NCBI RefSeq assembly: GCF_002117935.1
Contig: NZ_BDJE01000032.1
Span: 62,001-126,000 of the forward strand
DNA from: Nocardioides sp. PD653-B2
GTDB taxonomy: Bacteria > Actinomycetota > Actinomycetes > Propionibacteriales > Nocardioidaceae
Length of the DNA stretch: 64,000 nucleotides
Reading direction: 5' to 3'
The position numbers and the translations under genes are program-made. The first letter of the stretch is position 1; the number at the start of each line of letters is the position of its first letter. Below the pieces are notes generated by a model. That model worked only from the letters and a program-made list of their open reading frames with translations, was not told where the DNA came from and did not search any database. This document shows, in pieces, positions 31,479-40,957 of the stretch.

Positions 31479-32791
31479 GCCTGCTCCCGTCGCTGTCGCA
31501 GCTGGTCCTTTCCCCCAAGCAGGTCCAGTCGATCGCGTGGGCGACCGCCCGCGTGAACCTCTGGCAGGGCTCCATCCGGTCCGGGAAGACCATAGGGTCC
31601 CTGGTCCGGTGGCTGCAGTTCGTCGCAACCGCACCGCACGGCGGCGAGCTGGTCATGATCGGCCGCACCCGCGAGGCCATCGCCCGCAACGTCTTCGGCC
31701 CGCTCCTCGACCCGTCGCTCTTCGGCGCCCTGACCGGGCTGATCAAGTACACCGCCGGCGCACCGACCGCGACCATCCTCGGCCGCCGGATCCACGTCAT
31801 CGGCGCCTCCGACGCCTCCGCGGTCAAGGTCATCCAGGGCCTCACCGTCGCCGGGGCGTACGTCGACGAGGCGTCCCTGCTCGCCGAGGCGTTCTGGACG
31901 ATGCTCCTCGGCCGGATGAGCGTGCCGGGCGCGCAGCTCTTCGCCACCACCAACCCCGACGGGCCGGCGCACTGGCTCAAGCGGCAGGTCGTCGACCGGG
32001 CTGCCGAGCTCGGCTACCGGGTGTTCCGGTTCCGCCTCGACGACAACGCCTGGCTCACCGTCAACAACCCGGAGTACGTCGCGCAGATCAAGCGCGAGTA
32101 CGTCGGGCTCTGGTACCGCCGGTTCATCTTGGGGGAGTGGGTCCAGGCCGAGGGCGCGGTCTACGACATGTGGGACCCCCGCCGGCACGTCGTACGGCGC
32201 GACGCGATCCCGTCCATGGAGCGGGTCCTCAGCCTGGGCGTCGACCACGGCACGACCAACCCGACACGGGGCCTGCTGGTCGGCCTGGCCGAGCGGAAGC
32301 TGTGGATCCTCGACGAGTGGTCGCCGCCGACCGGGCAGACCGACGGCGCGCAGTCACAGCTGATGCGCACCTGGCTCGGCCAGCTGGAGCCGGAGCCGCG
32401 GCGCAAGCCGGAGTGGGTGTACGTCGACCCGGCGGCCGCGTCGTTCAAGATGCAGCTGTTCCACGACGGGATGACGAACGTCGCGAACGCTCACAACGAC
32501 GTGCTGGCCGGGATCCGCACCGTGGCCAGCCTGCTCGGGACGGATCGGCTGCAGGTGTCCGAGGACTGCACGAACCTGATCGAGCAGATCCCGGGGTACG
32601 CCTGGGACCCGAAGGCCACCGAGAAGGGCGAGGACAAGCCACTGAAGGTCGCCGACCACGAGGTCGACGCGCTGCGGTACGGCGTCCACTCGCCGCGGGT
32701 GCTGTGGCGCTCGTCCATCCCGACCACGACCGCTGACGACCACGCTCCTGGGGCCGATGCCCACGACGACGCCCCGAGGGAGGCCGCATGA
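31475..32791 (+). CDS. Terminase large subunit
   Basis: A 438-residue packaging motor. The ATPase has Walker A GSIRSGKT, Walker B GAYVDEAS and the coupling motif ATTNPDG. The RNase H-like nuclease has metal-binding Asp residues in LGVDHGTTNP, VYVDPAA and DHEVDALRYG. It cuts and translocates phage DNA into the prohead. It resembles PBSX/Terminase_3-type enzymes. Confidence 0.93.
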   Translation: MSLLPSLSQLVLSPKQVQSIAWATARVNLWQGSIRSGKTIGSLVRWLQFVATAPHGGELVMIGRTREAIARNVFGPLLDPSLFGALTGLIKYTAGAPTATILGRRIHVIGASDASAVKVIQGLTVAGAYVDEASLLAEAFWTMLLGRMSVPGAQLFATTNPDGPAHWLKRQVVDRAAELGYRVFRFRLDDNAWLTVNNPEYVAQIKREYVGLWYRRFILGEWVQAEGAVYDMWDPRRHVVRRDAIPSMERVLSLGVDHGTTNPTRGLLVGLAERKLWILDEWSPPTGQTDGAQSQLMRTWLGQLEPEPRRKPEWVYVDPAAASFKMQLFHDGMTNVANAHNDVLAGIRTVASLLGTDRLQVSEDCTNLIEQIPGYAWDPKATEKGEDKPLKVADHEVDALRYGVHSPRVLWRSSIPTTTADDHAPGADAHDDAPREAA

Positions 32792-32964
32792 GCAAGCCGT
32801 ACGCCAGGGTGCCGTCACACGCCGACGTCGAGTACGTCGACGGGAAGCTGCGGGTGGCCGCGGGGATCATCCACCGCGCTGCGGAGCGAGGTGAGCGCAA
32901 GGAGGGCTGGCTCAAGACGGTCGACGAGCTGCTCGACCGCCGCCTCGAGCTGATGGGAGCCTGA
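32788..32964 (+). CDS. Small helical protein, paralogue of the gene at 30415 (58 aa)
   Basis: It starts at an ATGA overlap with the terminase gene. See the entry at 30415 for the shared core. It ends 1 bp before the portal start. Confidence 0.55.
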   Translation: MSKPYARVPSHADVEYVDGKLRVAAGIIHRAAERGERKEGWLKTVDELLDRRLELMGA

Positions 32965-32965
32965 C

Positions 32966-34546
32966 GTGCCGCTCCCCACGGGTGGACCCGGCTCCAAGTG
33001 GCCCCCGGCGCAGCTCGACGACATCACCGCGAAGCACGCCGAGTGGGACGCCTGGTACGTGGGCGAGGTCGGCGGCCTCGAGCGGCTCTACCAGCGCCAG
33101 ACCGTCGGCGCCCTGAACCGGCCCAGCCAGTTCCGCGGCGGGGTCACCGGCGCGCTGGCCCGGTTCTGGTGGGGCCGGCCCGTCCCGAACACCGGCCAGG
33201 GCCCCTACGAGGACAAGTTCCACGTCCCGATCGCCTCCGACCTTTGCCAGGCCTCCGCCGACATCCTCTTCGCCCAGCCGCCGTCGCTGGTCCACGGTGA
33301 GAAGCGCATCCAGTCCGAGCTCGACCGGGCCGTCGAGGAAGGCCTGGTCAAGCAGCTCGCGACGTCCGGTGAGATCGGCGCCGCGCTGGGCGACGTGTAC
33401 CTCCGGGTCACCTGGGACGTCTCGATCTCGGACCGGTCGTTCATCACCGCGGTGCACGCCGACGCCGCGATCCCCGAGTTCCGCTGGGGCCGACTCGTCG
33501 CGGTCACGTTCTGGCGCCAGCTCCGCGACGCCGACGGCCAGGTGCTGCGTCACCTCGAGCGCCACGAGCTCGACGGCAACGGGATCGGCGTGATCTACCA
33601 CGGTCTCTACCAGGGCACGACCGACTACCTCGGCACCCTGGTCCCGCTGACCGAGCACCCCTCGACCGAGGGCCTGCCGGTGAACGCTGACGGGTTCATC
33701 TCGACCGAGTCCAAGGGACTCGCGGTCGTGCACTGGCCGAACAAGACCCCACAGCGCAGGTGGCGCCAGCACGAGGTCGGTGCGCACCTCGGCCGGTCAG
33801 ACCTCGACGGTGTCGAGGGCGCGATGGACAAGCTCGACATGGTCTACAGCTCCTGGATGCGCGACATCCGGCTCGCCAAGGGCCGGCTAATCGTGCCGGC
33901 GTTCATGCTCGAGAACAACGGTCCCGGACTGGGTGCGTCGTTCGACACCGAGCAGGACGTCTACACGCCGGTGAACGCGCCCCCGCGCGAGGACGGCGCG
34001 TCCCAGATCACCCCGCAGCAGTTCGACATCCGAACCGCCGACCACCTCGCGACGTGCCAGGAGATCATCGAGATCATCCTCCGGAGCTCGGGGTACTCCA
34101 AGCAGCTGTTCGGCGAGGAGGACGGCGTGGCCATGACGGCCACCGAGGTGTCCTCGAAGGACCGCCGCTCCACGCTGACCCGCAACCGGAAGATCCGCGA
34201 GGTGCAGCCGGCGCTCGTCCAACTGCTCACCAAGAAGCTCGCGGTCGACGCCGCGATCTTCCACACCGGGGTCTCACCGGACGCCCCGGTCGTGGAGTTC
34301 CCGGAAGCCGGCCAGGCGACCTCCGAGCAGCTCGCCCAGACGACGAACTACCTCTTCCAGGCGCAGGCGGCGTCGGTGAAGACGAGGGTCGCGATGATGC
34401 ACCCCGACTGGGACGAGAAGCAGATCGCGGCCGAGTCCGCGCTGGTGCTCGAGGAGTTCTCGGTCGCGGTGCCGGACCCGACCGGGTTTGAGCCGGCCGG
34501 ACCTGGCGCCGGCGACCAGGGCGACGAAGGTGTCGACCAGTCCTGA
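32966..34546 (+). CDS. Portal protein
   Basis: A 526-residue protein from GTG 32966. Its position directly after the terminase, its length, and segments such as DKFHVPIASDLCQASADILF and GVEGAMDKLDMVYSSWMRDI are typical of SPP1/HK97-type portals. EIIEIILRSSGYSKQLFGEEDG matches the region before the portal crown. Twelve copies would form the DNA entry channel and connector base. Confidence 0.85.
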   Translation: MPLPTGGPGSKWPPAQLDDITAKHAEWDAWYVGEVGGLERLYQRQTVGALNRPSQFRGGVTGALARFWWGRPVPNTGQGPYEDKFHVPIASDLCQASADILFAQPPSLVHGEKRIQSELDRAVEEGLVKQLATSGEIGAALGDVYLRVTWDVSISDRSFITAVHADAAIPEFRWGRLVAVTFWRQLRDADGQVLRHLERHELDGNGIGVIYHGLYQGTTDYLGTLVPLTEHPSTEGLPVNADGFISTESKGLAVVHWPNKTPQRRWRQHEVGAHLGRSDLDGVEGAMDKLDMVYSSWMRDIRLAKGRLIVPAFMLENNGPGLGASFDTEQDVYTPVNAPPREDGASQITPQQFDIRTADHLATCQEIIEIILRSSGYSKQLFGEEDGVAMTATEVSSKDRRSTLTRNRKIREVQPALVQLLTKKLAVDAAIFHTGVSPDAPVVEFPEAGQATSEQLAQTTNYLFQAQAASVKTRVAMMHPDWDEKQIAAESALVLEEFSVAVPDPTGFEPAGPGAGDQGDEGVDQS

Positions 34547-35615
34547 CGACGGCGCGGCCTACGCCGGTCGCGTCTCTGCGCTGATCGAGGACCTGGAGCT
34601 GCAGCTGCTCCGCGCGATCGCCGCCGAACTGCGGGCCGGGTCGGACGCGACGTGGGAGCAGACGGCGCTGGCCGGTCTGCAGCGGTGGCGCCAGGCAGCG
34701 GCTCGTGGTGTCGCCGGCGCCGAGCAGGGGCTCCTCCAGGTCATCCTCGAGGTCATGCTCGCCGCCCGCGATGACGGCGTGACGTCGGCAGCCGCGGACC
34801 TCAACGAGGCCGGGATCAGCCGGGGGCGGCCGCGCCCGGCCGGCGCCACCGTGCGCCAGGCCGAGCAGCTCGCGGCGCAGGTGATGGCCACGCTCCAGCA
34901 GACACCGCGGCTCCTGACCTCGGTCTACCAGCAGGCGGTCACCGCCGGCGCCGGTGAGGTGCTCGGCGGGAAGGTCACCCGGCTGCAGGCCGCGCAGCAT
35001 GTGCTCGACCGGCTCCTGGTCCGCGGGATCACTGGATTCCGCGACAGCTCGGGCCGCAACTGGGCGCTGACGTCGTACGTCGAGATGGCGGTCCGCACGG
35101 CGACTGGGCACGCGGCCATCGACGGACACACGCAGACCCTGGAGGCGGCTGGGATGGACCTGGTGGTCGTCTCGGACAGCCCGCGGGAGTGTCCGGGGTG
35201 CCGGCCGTGGGAGGGCAAGGTGCTGTCCCTGTCGGGGCGGGTCGGGACGACGCTGGTGCCATCGGCCACCGGGTTGCAGGCGGTGCGGGTCGAGGTCGCG
35301 GGGTCGCTGTCCCGGGCCCGGTCGGCGGGCCTGTTCCACCCGAACTGCACGCACCGCCTCACCGGCCTGATCCCGGGTGTCTCTCGGCCGCGGCCGGTGG
35401 CGGATCCCGCTGGGTACGCCGCGAAGCAGCGTCAGCGCGACCTGGAGCGGCACGTGCGGGAGTGGAAGCGCCGCGAGGCGGTCGCCCTCGACGACGGGGC
35501 GGCCGCGCGGGCCCGCGCGAAGACCAGGGAGTGGCAGCGCGCGCTGCGCGAGCACGTCGACGCGAACGGTCTGAAGCGGCTGCGTCGCCGCGAGCAGATC
35601 GGCGTCGCGACCTAG
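34530..35615 (+). CDS. MuF-like minor capsid protein
   Basis: I use GTG 34530, overlapping the portal end, for 361 residues. VVSDSPRECPGCRPWEGKVLSLSG and GLFHPNCTHRLTG form the Cys/His core of the phage minor head protein/MuF family. The N-terminal 200 residues are helical and the C terminus is very basic. Such proteins are injected or help assemble the head near the portal. Confidence 0.82.
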   Translation: MSTSPDDGAAYAGRVSALIEDLELQLLRAIAAELRAGSDATWEQTALAGLQRWRQAAARGVAGAEQGLLQVILEVMLAARDDGVTSAAADLNEAGISRGRPRPAGATVRQAEQLAAQVMATLQQTPRLLTSVYQQAVTAGAGEVLGGKVTRLQAAQHVLDRLLVRGITGFRDSSGRNWALTSYVEMAVRTATGHAAIDGHTQTLEAAGMDLVVVSDSPRECPGCRPWEGKVLSLSGRVGTTLVPSATGLQAVRVEVAGSLSRARSAGLFHPNCTHRLTGLIPGVSRPRPVADPAGYAAKQRQRDLERHVREWKRREAVALDDGAAARARAKTREWQRALREHVDANGLKRLRRREQIGVAT

Positions 35616-35819
35616 ATCCTCGGCCGCTGGGCCCGCGGGTACGTGGAGCGGCCACAGCCGGCGCAGCCACGGTGCTCAGCGCGCGCAACCGCCCCGGGAG
35701 GGAGGGGGCGCCGCGGCTGCGGTCCGGTCCACCAAGTTCTCCCCGTCGTTCGGGCGGGGTCAGTTCGGCCAGGCGCCGAGCTCCACCACCGCGGCCAGGC
35801 GCCGCAGAAGGGCACCACC

Positions 35820-36602
35820 ATGCAGACCACCAGTCAGGGAAACCCGTTCACCGACCGTCTCACCGCCGACCAGCGTGCCGTGCTCGAGAGCATCCGCTCC
35901 CGGTCGATCGACCGCTTCGGCTTCGACGCTTTCCGCATGGAGGGCGACGGGGACGGGGGTGACGGTTCGGGGGACGGCGACCAGGGTGGCGACGGGAGTG
36001 ACTCCGGCGCCACCGACGACGGCAAGAAGGGGGACCAGCAGGACGCTGGCGACCAGAAGACCGACGACAAGGACGCCGCCGAGGGCAAGGTCGAGGACCT
36101 CCCCGACTGGGCGCAACGGATCATCCGCGACACCCGCGCAGACGCCGCGAAGGCCCGCACCGAGGGCAAGCAGAAGGCGGCCCAGGAGGCCGAGAACGCC
36201 GTCGTCCAGCGCCTCGGCAAGGCGCTCGGGCTCATCAAGGACGGCGACAAGGACAAGGTCGACCCGGCTGAGCTCGCGAAGCAGGCCGAGGCCGCCCAGA
36301 GCAAGGCCCGCCAGGCGCAGGTCGAGCTCGCGCTCTACCGGTCGGCCAGCAAGAACAACGCTGACCCCGACCTCCTCGCCGCGGTGCTCACCCACCAGGG
36401 GAAGCTCGCGGACCTGGACATCTCGGACGAGAAGTTCCAGGACAAGGTCGACGCCATCGTCAAGAAGGCCGTCGACGACAACCCCAAGCTCGCGGCGACC
36501 CAGGCGGCCGGCTCGAGCTCCGCAGATCACGCCGGCGGGTCCGGCAGTGGCGGAGGCAAGCCCAAGTCCCTCGAAGAGGCCATCGCCGGCCGCATGAGCT
36601 AG
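35820..36602 (+). CDS. Capsid scaffolding protein
   Basis: From ATG 35820, 260 residues. After a short N terminus comes a Gly/Asp-rich low-complexity stretch (about 45-100), then a long charged coiled coil (KQKAAQEAENAVVQRLGKAL, ELAKQAEAAQSKARQAQVEL) and a Gly-rich tail with SLEEAIAGRMS. This composition and the place before the major capsid gene are typical of scaffolds. The 204-bp gap upstream contains a CCCCG...CGGGG hairpin (about 35742-35759) and no gene. Confidence 0.82.
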   Translation: MQTTSQGNPFTDRLTADQRAVLESIRSRSIDRFGFDAFRMEGDGDGGDGSGDGDQGGDGSDSGATDDGKKGDQQDAGDQKTDDKDAAEGKVEDLPDWAQRIIRDTRADAAKARTEGKQKAAQEAENAVVQRLGKALGLIKDGDKDKVDPAELAKQAEAAQSKARQAQVELALYRSASKNNADPDLLAAVLTHQGKLADLDISDEKFQDKVDAIVKKAVDDNPKLAATQAAGSSSADHAGGSGSGGGKPKSLEEAIAGRMS

Positions 36603-36636
36603 GCGAGGCACCACTACCTGACCCAGGAGCAGAACC

Positions 36637-37641
36637 ATGACCGTGACCCTCGCCCAGGCGAAGCTCAATGCGACCGACGACGTCGACGTCCAGATCATCG
36701 ACGAGTTCCAGAAGTCGAACGACATCCTCAACCGGATCACGTTCGACGACGTCGTGTCCGGTGCCGGCAACGGCGCCACCCTCACCTACTCGTACACCCG
36801 CCAGCTGACCCAGCGTGGTGCCGCGTTCCGCGCGATCAACAGCGAGTACACCCCGACGCAGGCCACCAAGGTCCGCGCCTCGGTCGACCTCGTCCCGCTC
36901 GGTGGCTCGTTCCAGATCGACCGAGTCCTCAACCGCGTTGCCCAGGCCGCGGAGACCGCGTTCCAGATGCGCGAGCTCCTCAAGGGCTCGTCGGCGAAGT
37001 TCTCCGACTCGTTCTTCAACGGCGACACCGCCGTCGACGCCAACGGCTTCGACGGCCTGAACAAGATCCTCACCGGCACGACCACCGAGTACCTGCCGCT
37101 GGCCAACGGCACCACCGCCGGCTACCGCGACTGGACCGGGGTCGACACCAAGGCCGAGGCCATCGCGGAGATCGAGGAGATCGACAACTGGCTGTCGCTC
37201 CTCGACGGCCCCCCGGACGCCATCTACGGCCCGAAGAAGGTGCTGTCGAAGTTCAAGCGGCTCGCCATGTGGGCCGACCAGTACGAGAAGACCACCGACG
37301 CCTTCGGCCGTCCGATCAACACGTACAACGGCATCCCGCTGATCGACCCGCTCACCAAGGACGGGTCGAACACCGACATCCTCGCCCTGGCCACCCGGGA
37401 CACGGACGCCGGCGGCGCGGGCGGCAACATCACCAACCTCGGTGACCTGTACGCCGTGCGGTTCGCGCTCGACGGCGTCCACGGCGTCGCCATGTCCGAC
37501 GGCCCGCTCGTCCGGAACTGGCTCCCGGACTTCTCCACCGCCGGCGCGGTGAAGACCGGTGAGGCCGAGATGGGCCCCGTCGCGGTGGTCATGAAGAAGA
37601 CGAAGTCCGCGGGCGTCTTCCGCAACATCAAGGTCGCCTGA
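36637..37641 (+). CDS. Major capsid protein, HK97 fold
   Basis: A 334-residue protein. VQIIDEFQKSNDILNRITFDD at the N terminus, GGSFQIDRVLNR in the middle and LYAVRFALDGVHGVAM near the end match HK97-fold capsid proteins of siphoviruses. It forms the icosahedral shell around the scaffold. A very stable hairpin follows 19 bp after the stop. Confidence 0.9.
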   Translation: MTVTLAQAKLNATDDVDVQIIDEFQKSNDILNRITFDDVVSGAGNGATLTYSYTRQLTQRGAAFRAINSEYTPTQATKVRASVDLVPLGGSFQIDRVLNRVAQAAETAFQMRELLKGSSAKFSDSFFNGDTAVDANGFDGLNKILTGTTTEYLPLANGTTAGYRDWTGVDTKAEAIAEIEEIDNWLSLLDGPPDAIYGPKKVLSKFKRLAMWADQYEKTTDAFGRPINTYNGIPLIDPLTKDGSNTDILALATRDTDAGGAGGNITNLGDLYAVRFALDGVHGVAMSDGPLVRNWLPDFSTAGAVKTGEAEMGPVAVVMKKTKSAGVFRNIKVA

Positions 37642-37660
37642 CCCCGACCCGTCACTCCCC

Positions 37661-37696
37661 GCGCGGGCGGGCGCAACCCCACGCGCCCGCCCGCGC
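37661..37696 (+). terminator. Strong hairpin after the major capsid gene
   Basis: A perfect 14-bp all-GC stem (37661-37674 with 37683-37696) with an 8-base loop and no T tract. It would reduce transcription into the connector genes or protect the capsid mRNA 3-prime end. Confidence 0.6.
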
Positions 37697-37723
37697 ACTG
37701 GAACCACGGCCAGGAGGCCCAGC

Positions 37724-38398
37724 ATGAAGATCACCAGCCCCGCCGAGGGGTACACCAAGCAGGACCGGTACGGCGAGACCGTGCTGGACTTCAAGGACGG
37801 CGTCGCGGAGTTCGACGGCGACCTGCCCCACGCGGTCCGCCAGTACCTGGTGGGCGCCGGTTACGGCATCGGGTCGAAGAAGCCGACCCTGCCCGAGCAG
37901 GCGGTAGAGCCCGACCCCCACGCCGACCCGCACGTCCAGCTCGGCACGCCGCTGCGCGACGCCGCGGTCGACCCTCAGGAGGGCGACTTCCTGCCGCCCG
38001 TGAACGCCGGCAACACCGAGGGCCTCCCGATCGTGGCTCCCGGGATCCACGCCGTCGGGACTGGCCCGATCGTTCCCGGCCCCGTTGGTCGGTTCGAGAA
38101 GGACGAGGACGGCACGAAGGTCGTCATCCCCGACACCGACGTTCAGCAGGAGCGCGAGACCACCGCCGCCGAGGAGGTCTTCATCGAGCAGCGTGACGTC
38201 CCCACCGTCACGGCCGAGCTCGGCGGGGACGTCGGCCATCCGGCGCCCGACCTGGTCGGCGCGCCGTCCGACGTCGCCCCGGCCTCGGACCTCAAGAGCG
38301 AGGCGCTCGACGCCGCACTCGAGGAGGCCGGTCTGGCGAAGTCCGGCTCGGCGGACGAGAAGCGCGCCCGCCTGGCCGAGCACCGAGGCGAGGCCTGA
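37724..38398 (+). CDS. Head protein with SAP-like C-terminal motif (224 aa)
   Basis: The N terminus (GYTKQDRYGETVLDFKDGVAEF) is typical of small head-associated proteins after the capsid gene. The middle is Pro/Asp-rich linker. The last 35 residues (LKSEALDAALEEAGLAKSGS, EKRARLAEHRG) resemble a SAP/LEM-type helical nucleic-acid-binding motif. Precise role unknown; perhaps a head decoration or connector protein. Confidence 0.55.
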   Translation: MKITSPAEGYTKQDRYGETVLDFKDGVAEFDGDLPHAVRQYLVGAGYGIGSKKPTLPEQAVEPDPHADPHVQLGTPLRDAAVDPQEGDFLPPVNAGNTEGLPIVAPGIHAVGTGPIVPGPVGRFEKDEDGTKVVIPDTDVQQERETTAAEEVFIEQRDVPTVTAELGGDVGHPAPDLVGAPSDVAPASDLKSEALDAALEEAGLAKSGSADEKRARLAEHRGEA

Positions 38399-38401
38399 CC
38401 A

Positions 38402-38806
38402 ATGCCGTACGCCACGACCGAGCAGCTGGGCGCGTACTTCGGCGCCGACGGAGAGTCTGAGTCCCCGTCGACGATCCCCGAGGACGCAGCCCGGCTGCTC
38501 GTTCGTGCGTCCGAACTCGTCGCCGACCACATCGTCACCGCGGTGTACGACGTGGACTCCGACGGCAACGCCACCGACGGGACGGTGATCGCCGCCCTGC
38601 GCGACGCCACGTGCGCGCAGGTCGAGTTCTGGCTCACCGGCGACGAGGAAGACGACATCCTCGGCCCCCTGCAGAGCGTCTCGACCCAGGGAGTGCAGCT
38701 GCAGATGGGTGCCGGCGAGAACCGTCCCACCCCGATGTACCTCGCCCCGCGCGCGGCCCGTGCGCTGCGCCGCGCCGGCCTGCTGTCGGGGGTCGTCGGG
38801 TCGTGA
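38402..38806 (+). CDS. Head-tail connector, gp6-like (134 aa)
   Basis: MPYATTEQLGAYFG and EDAARLLVRASELVADHIV form the helical core of gp6/gp15-type adaptor proteins that bind the portal. It is first in the usual adaptor-stopper-completion order. Confidence 0.75.
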   Translation: MPYATTEQLGAYFGADGESESPSTIPEDAARLLVRASELVADHIVTAVYDVDSDGNATDGTVIAALRDATCAQVEFWLTGDEEDDILGPLQSVSTQGVQLQMGAGENRPTPMYLAPRAARALRRAGLLSGVVGS

Positions 38807-39159
38807 AGGTCCGCCGCTCCGCCCTGAAGGACACCGTCGTGGTGGCCACGCACACGGGCGAGGGCGCGTACGGGCCGGTTGATGGCACCCCGGTGACGGT
38901 GCGTTGCCTGGTCGACGAGACCCGGCGCCTGGTGCGCGACGCGTCCGGTGACGAGGCGGTGTCCGAGTCGACGCTGCTGCTCCACCCCCGCACCCAGGTC
39001 GTCGACGGCGACGGCCGGGTGGTCGCGCTGGTCGACCCGATGACGGTGTTCACCCCGGAGTCGCCGGTCACCATCAGCGGCCGCAAGTCGCGCGTCCTGT
39101 CGGCCAAGCAGACCAAGATCCGCAACTCGGTGCTCTCGGTGGAGGTGACCTGCGCATGA
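38803..39159 (+). CDS. Head closure/stopper-type protein (118 aa)
   Basis: GTG start in a GTGA overlap. A beta-rich protein (DTVVVATHTGEGAYGPVDGTPVTVRCLVDE) with the size and position of the head-closure (stopper) protein. Confidence 0.65.
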   Translation: MKVRRSALKDTVVVATHTGEGAYGPVDGTPVTVRCLVDETRRLVRDASGDEAVSESTLLLHPRTQVVDGDGRVVALVDPMTVFTPESPVTISGRKSRVLSAKQTKIRNSVLSVEVTCA

Positions 39160-39503
39160 CCTGGTCCAACACCATCGACCTGACCCGGGTCCTCAATGGC
39201 GTTCGCGACGGCGGGAACCGCGGCCTCAAGCTGGGCGGCGAGCACGTCCTCGACGTCGCGGTCGCCCACACCCCCATCGAGGAAGGCACCCTCTCCCGGA
39301 CCGGGAAGGTGTCCACCGACGAGGCCGCACTCAAGGCCGCGGTGTCCTTCGATGGCCCCTACGCCGTGGTGCAGCACGAGGACCTGACCCTGCGCCACGA
39401 CCCGGGCCGGACCGCGAAGTTCCTCGAGAACGCGTTCAACAGCCAGCGCATGGTCATCGCGCAGATCATCACCACCTCGATCCGCCGCGAGCTCGGGGCC
39501 TGA
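39156..39503 (+). CDS. HK97 gp10-like tail completion protein (115 aa)
   Basis: It starts at an ATGA overlap. GGEHVLDVAVAHTPIEEGTLSRTGKV and GPYAVVQHEDLTLRHDPGRT are typical of the gp10/neck-protein family found between head closure and tail terminator. Confidence 0.75.
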   Translation: MTWSNTIDLTRVLNGVRDGGNRGLKLGGEHVLDVAVAHTPIEEGTLSRTGKVSTDEAALKAAVSFDGPYAVVQHEDLTLRHDPGRTAKFLENAFNSQRMVIAQIITTSIRRELGA

Positions 39504-39505
39504 CC

Positions 39506-39964
39506 GTGCCGAGCGTCGCCGCGGAGGACTTCGAGACCGCGTTCCTCGAGGGCTTCGCGCAGCTGCTCGCCGCGGACCCGGTGGCCGGGGTGTGGAATTC
39601 ATCCGGGGTGTACGCCGCGGGCGAGACCGGGATCATCCTCGGCGGTCTGCCGCAGTCCCCTGACCAGGTGATCGCGCTGACGGCGTACGGCGTGACGGAC
39701 GACCCGTCGCTGTCGGACTCCACGATCGGGCTGCAGCTCACCACCAGGTGGGGCGGCCAGGACCCGCGCGCGGTCGGCCGGCTCACGTCGCGCTGCTTCG
39801 CGAAGCTCCACGGCCTGCACGACTTCGACCTGGTCACCGGGGTGCACGTCGTGCAGTGCCTGCGCCGCTCCTGGACGTCGATCGGCCAGGACCAGGGCAA
39901 CCGGTGGCGCACGACCCAGAACTTCTACGTCGACGTCCACCGCCCGTCCGTGAATCGAACCTGA
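39506..39964 (+). CDS. Tail terminator/minor capsid-type protein (152 aa)
   Basis: From GTG 39506. Size, alpha/beta character (IALTAYGVTDDPSLSDSTIG, WRTTQNFYVDVHRPS) and place before the major tail protein fit the tail terminator that caps the tail tube. Confidence 0.68.
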   Translation: MPSVAAEDFETAFLEGFAQLLAADPVAGVWNSSGVYAAGETGIILGGLPQSPDQVIALTAYGVTDDPSLSDSTIGLQLTTRWGGQDPRAVGRLTSRCFAKLHGLHDFDLVTGVHVVQCLRRSWTSIGQDQGNRWRTTQNFYVDVHRPSVNRT

Positions 39965-39974
39965 GGAGAGCGTC

Positions 39975-40187
39975 ATGCAGATGACGAAGCACGGGGCCAC
40001 CCAGCCCGTCCCCGACGAGCTGGTGGGCTTCATGGCCGCGCGCGGGTGGGAGCCCGCCACCGAGGCCGCACCCGAGACTCCTGTGGCCGAGCCGCAGGCC
40101 GACGCCGACCCTGTGGTCGTCGTCCCGCCCCCGCCCGCCGGGCGCCAGGGCCAGCACACCGTCAACCCTGCTGAGGAGCAGTCATGA
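39975..40187 (+). CDS. Small tail-region protein (70 aa)
   Basis: A short folded N terminus (PVPDELVGFMAARGWEP) is followed by an Ala/Pro/Glu-rich tail. It overlaps the major tail gene by ATGA. Function unknown. Confidence 0.5.
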   Translation: MQMTKHGATQPVPDELVGFMAARGWEPATEAAPETPVAEPQADADPVVVVPPPPAGRQGQHTVNPAEEQS

Positions 40188-40939
40188 CCGCCACGACCAA
40201 GGTCCCCCTCGGGGCGGCCACCCTGAACCGCAAGTGGTACCTCGACGTCAACGCTGGTACCCCGTCCGTGCCCGACTGGGTCGGTGTCTTCGGGATCAAC
40301 GACTTCAAGGACAACGTCGACCCGACCCTGCAGGACGACTCGGACTTCGACTCCGAGGGGTACAAGTCCTCGACCGTCACCGCGCTCGCCTGGTCGATCG
40401 AGGCCAAGGTCACCCGGAAGACGCCGCAGGGGTCGCCCACGGCGTACGACCCCGGCCAGGAGGCGCTGCGTCTCGCCGGCGCCGAGATGGGCGAGGACAA
40501 CGTCGTCCACGTCCGCTGGTACGAGATGACGCCCGACGGGCCCCGCGCCGAGGCCTACGAGGGGCGCGCCGCGGTCTCCTGGACGCCCGACGGCGGCCCG
40601 ATGGACGCGAACTCCACGGCCACGGTGACGCTGACCGGGCAGGGCAAGCGCAACCCGATCACCCACCCGGACGGCGCGACGGTCGCGCCGACCATCTCGG
40701 CCCTGGTGCCGAACAGCGCGGCCACCGCCGGCGGCGACCTGATCATCATTGAGGGCACCGGGTTCACCGGCGCTACCGCCGTCAAGGTCGCGGCCGTCGC
40801 GGTCGCCTCGGGCGCCTGGGAGGTCATCTCCGACACCCGGATCGCGCTCATCGCCCCGGCCAAGGCCGCCGGCGCGAAGGCCGTCACGGTCGAGAACGCG
40901 GCCGGCGCCTCCGCGGGCAGCAACCTCACCTACGCGTGA
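40184..40939 (+). CDS. Major tail protein with C-terminal Ig-like (IPT/TIG) domain
   Basis: A 251-residue protein. Residues 1-165 are the tail-tube domain (KWYLDVNAGTPSVPDWVGVF, SEGYKSSTVTALAWSIEAKV). Residues about 168-251 form an IPT/TIG-like domain (APTISALVPNSAATAGGDLI, IIEGTGFTGATAVKVAAVAV) that would decorate the tube surface. It is followed by strong RNA structure and the tail chaperone gene. Confidence 0.83.
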   Translation: MTATTKVPLGAATLNRKWYLDVNAGTPSVPDWVGVFGINDFKDNVDPTLQDDSDFDSEGYKSSTVTALAWSIEAKVTRKTPQGSPTAYDPGQEALRLAGAEMGEDNVVHVRWYEMTPDGPRAEAYEGRAAVSWTPDGGPMDANSTATVTLTGQGKRNPITHPDGATVAPTISALVPNSAATAGGDLIIIEGTGFTGATAVKVAAVAVASGAWEVISDTRIALIAPAKAAGAKAVTVENAAGASAGSNLTYA

Positions 40940-40957
40940 GGTAGCCCCACCCGATAC

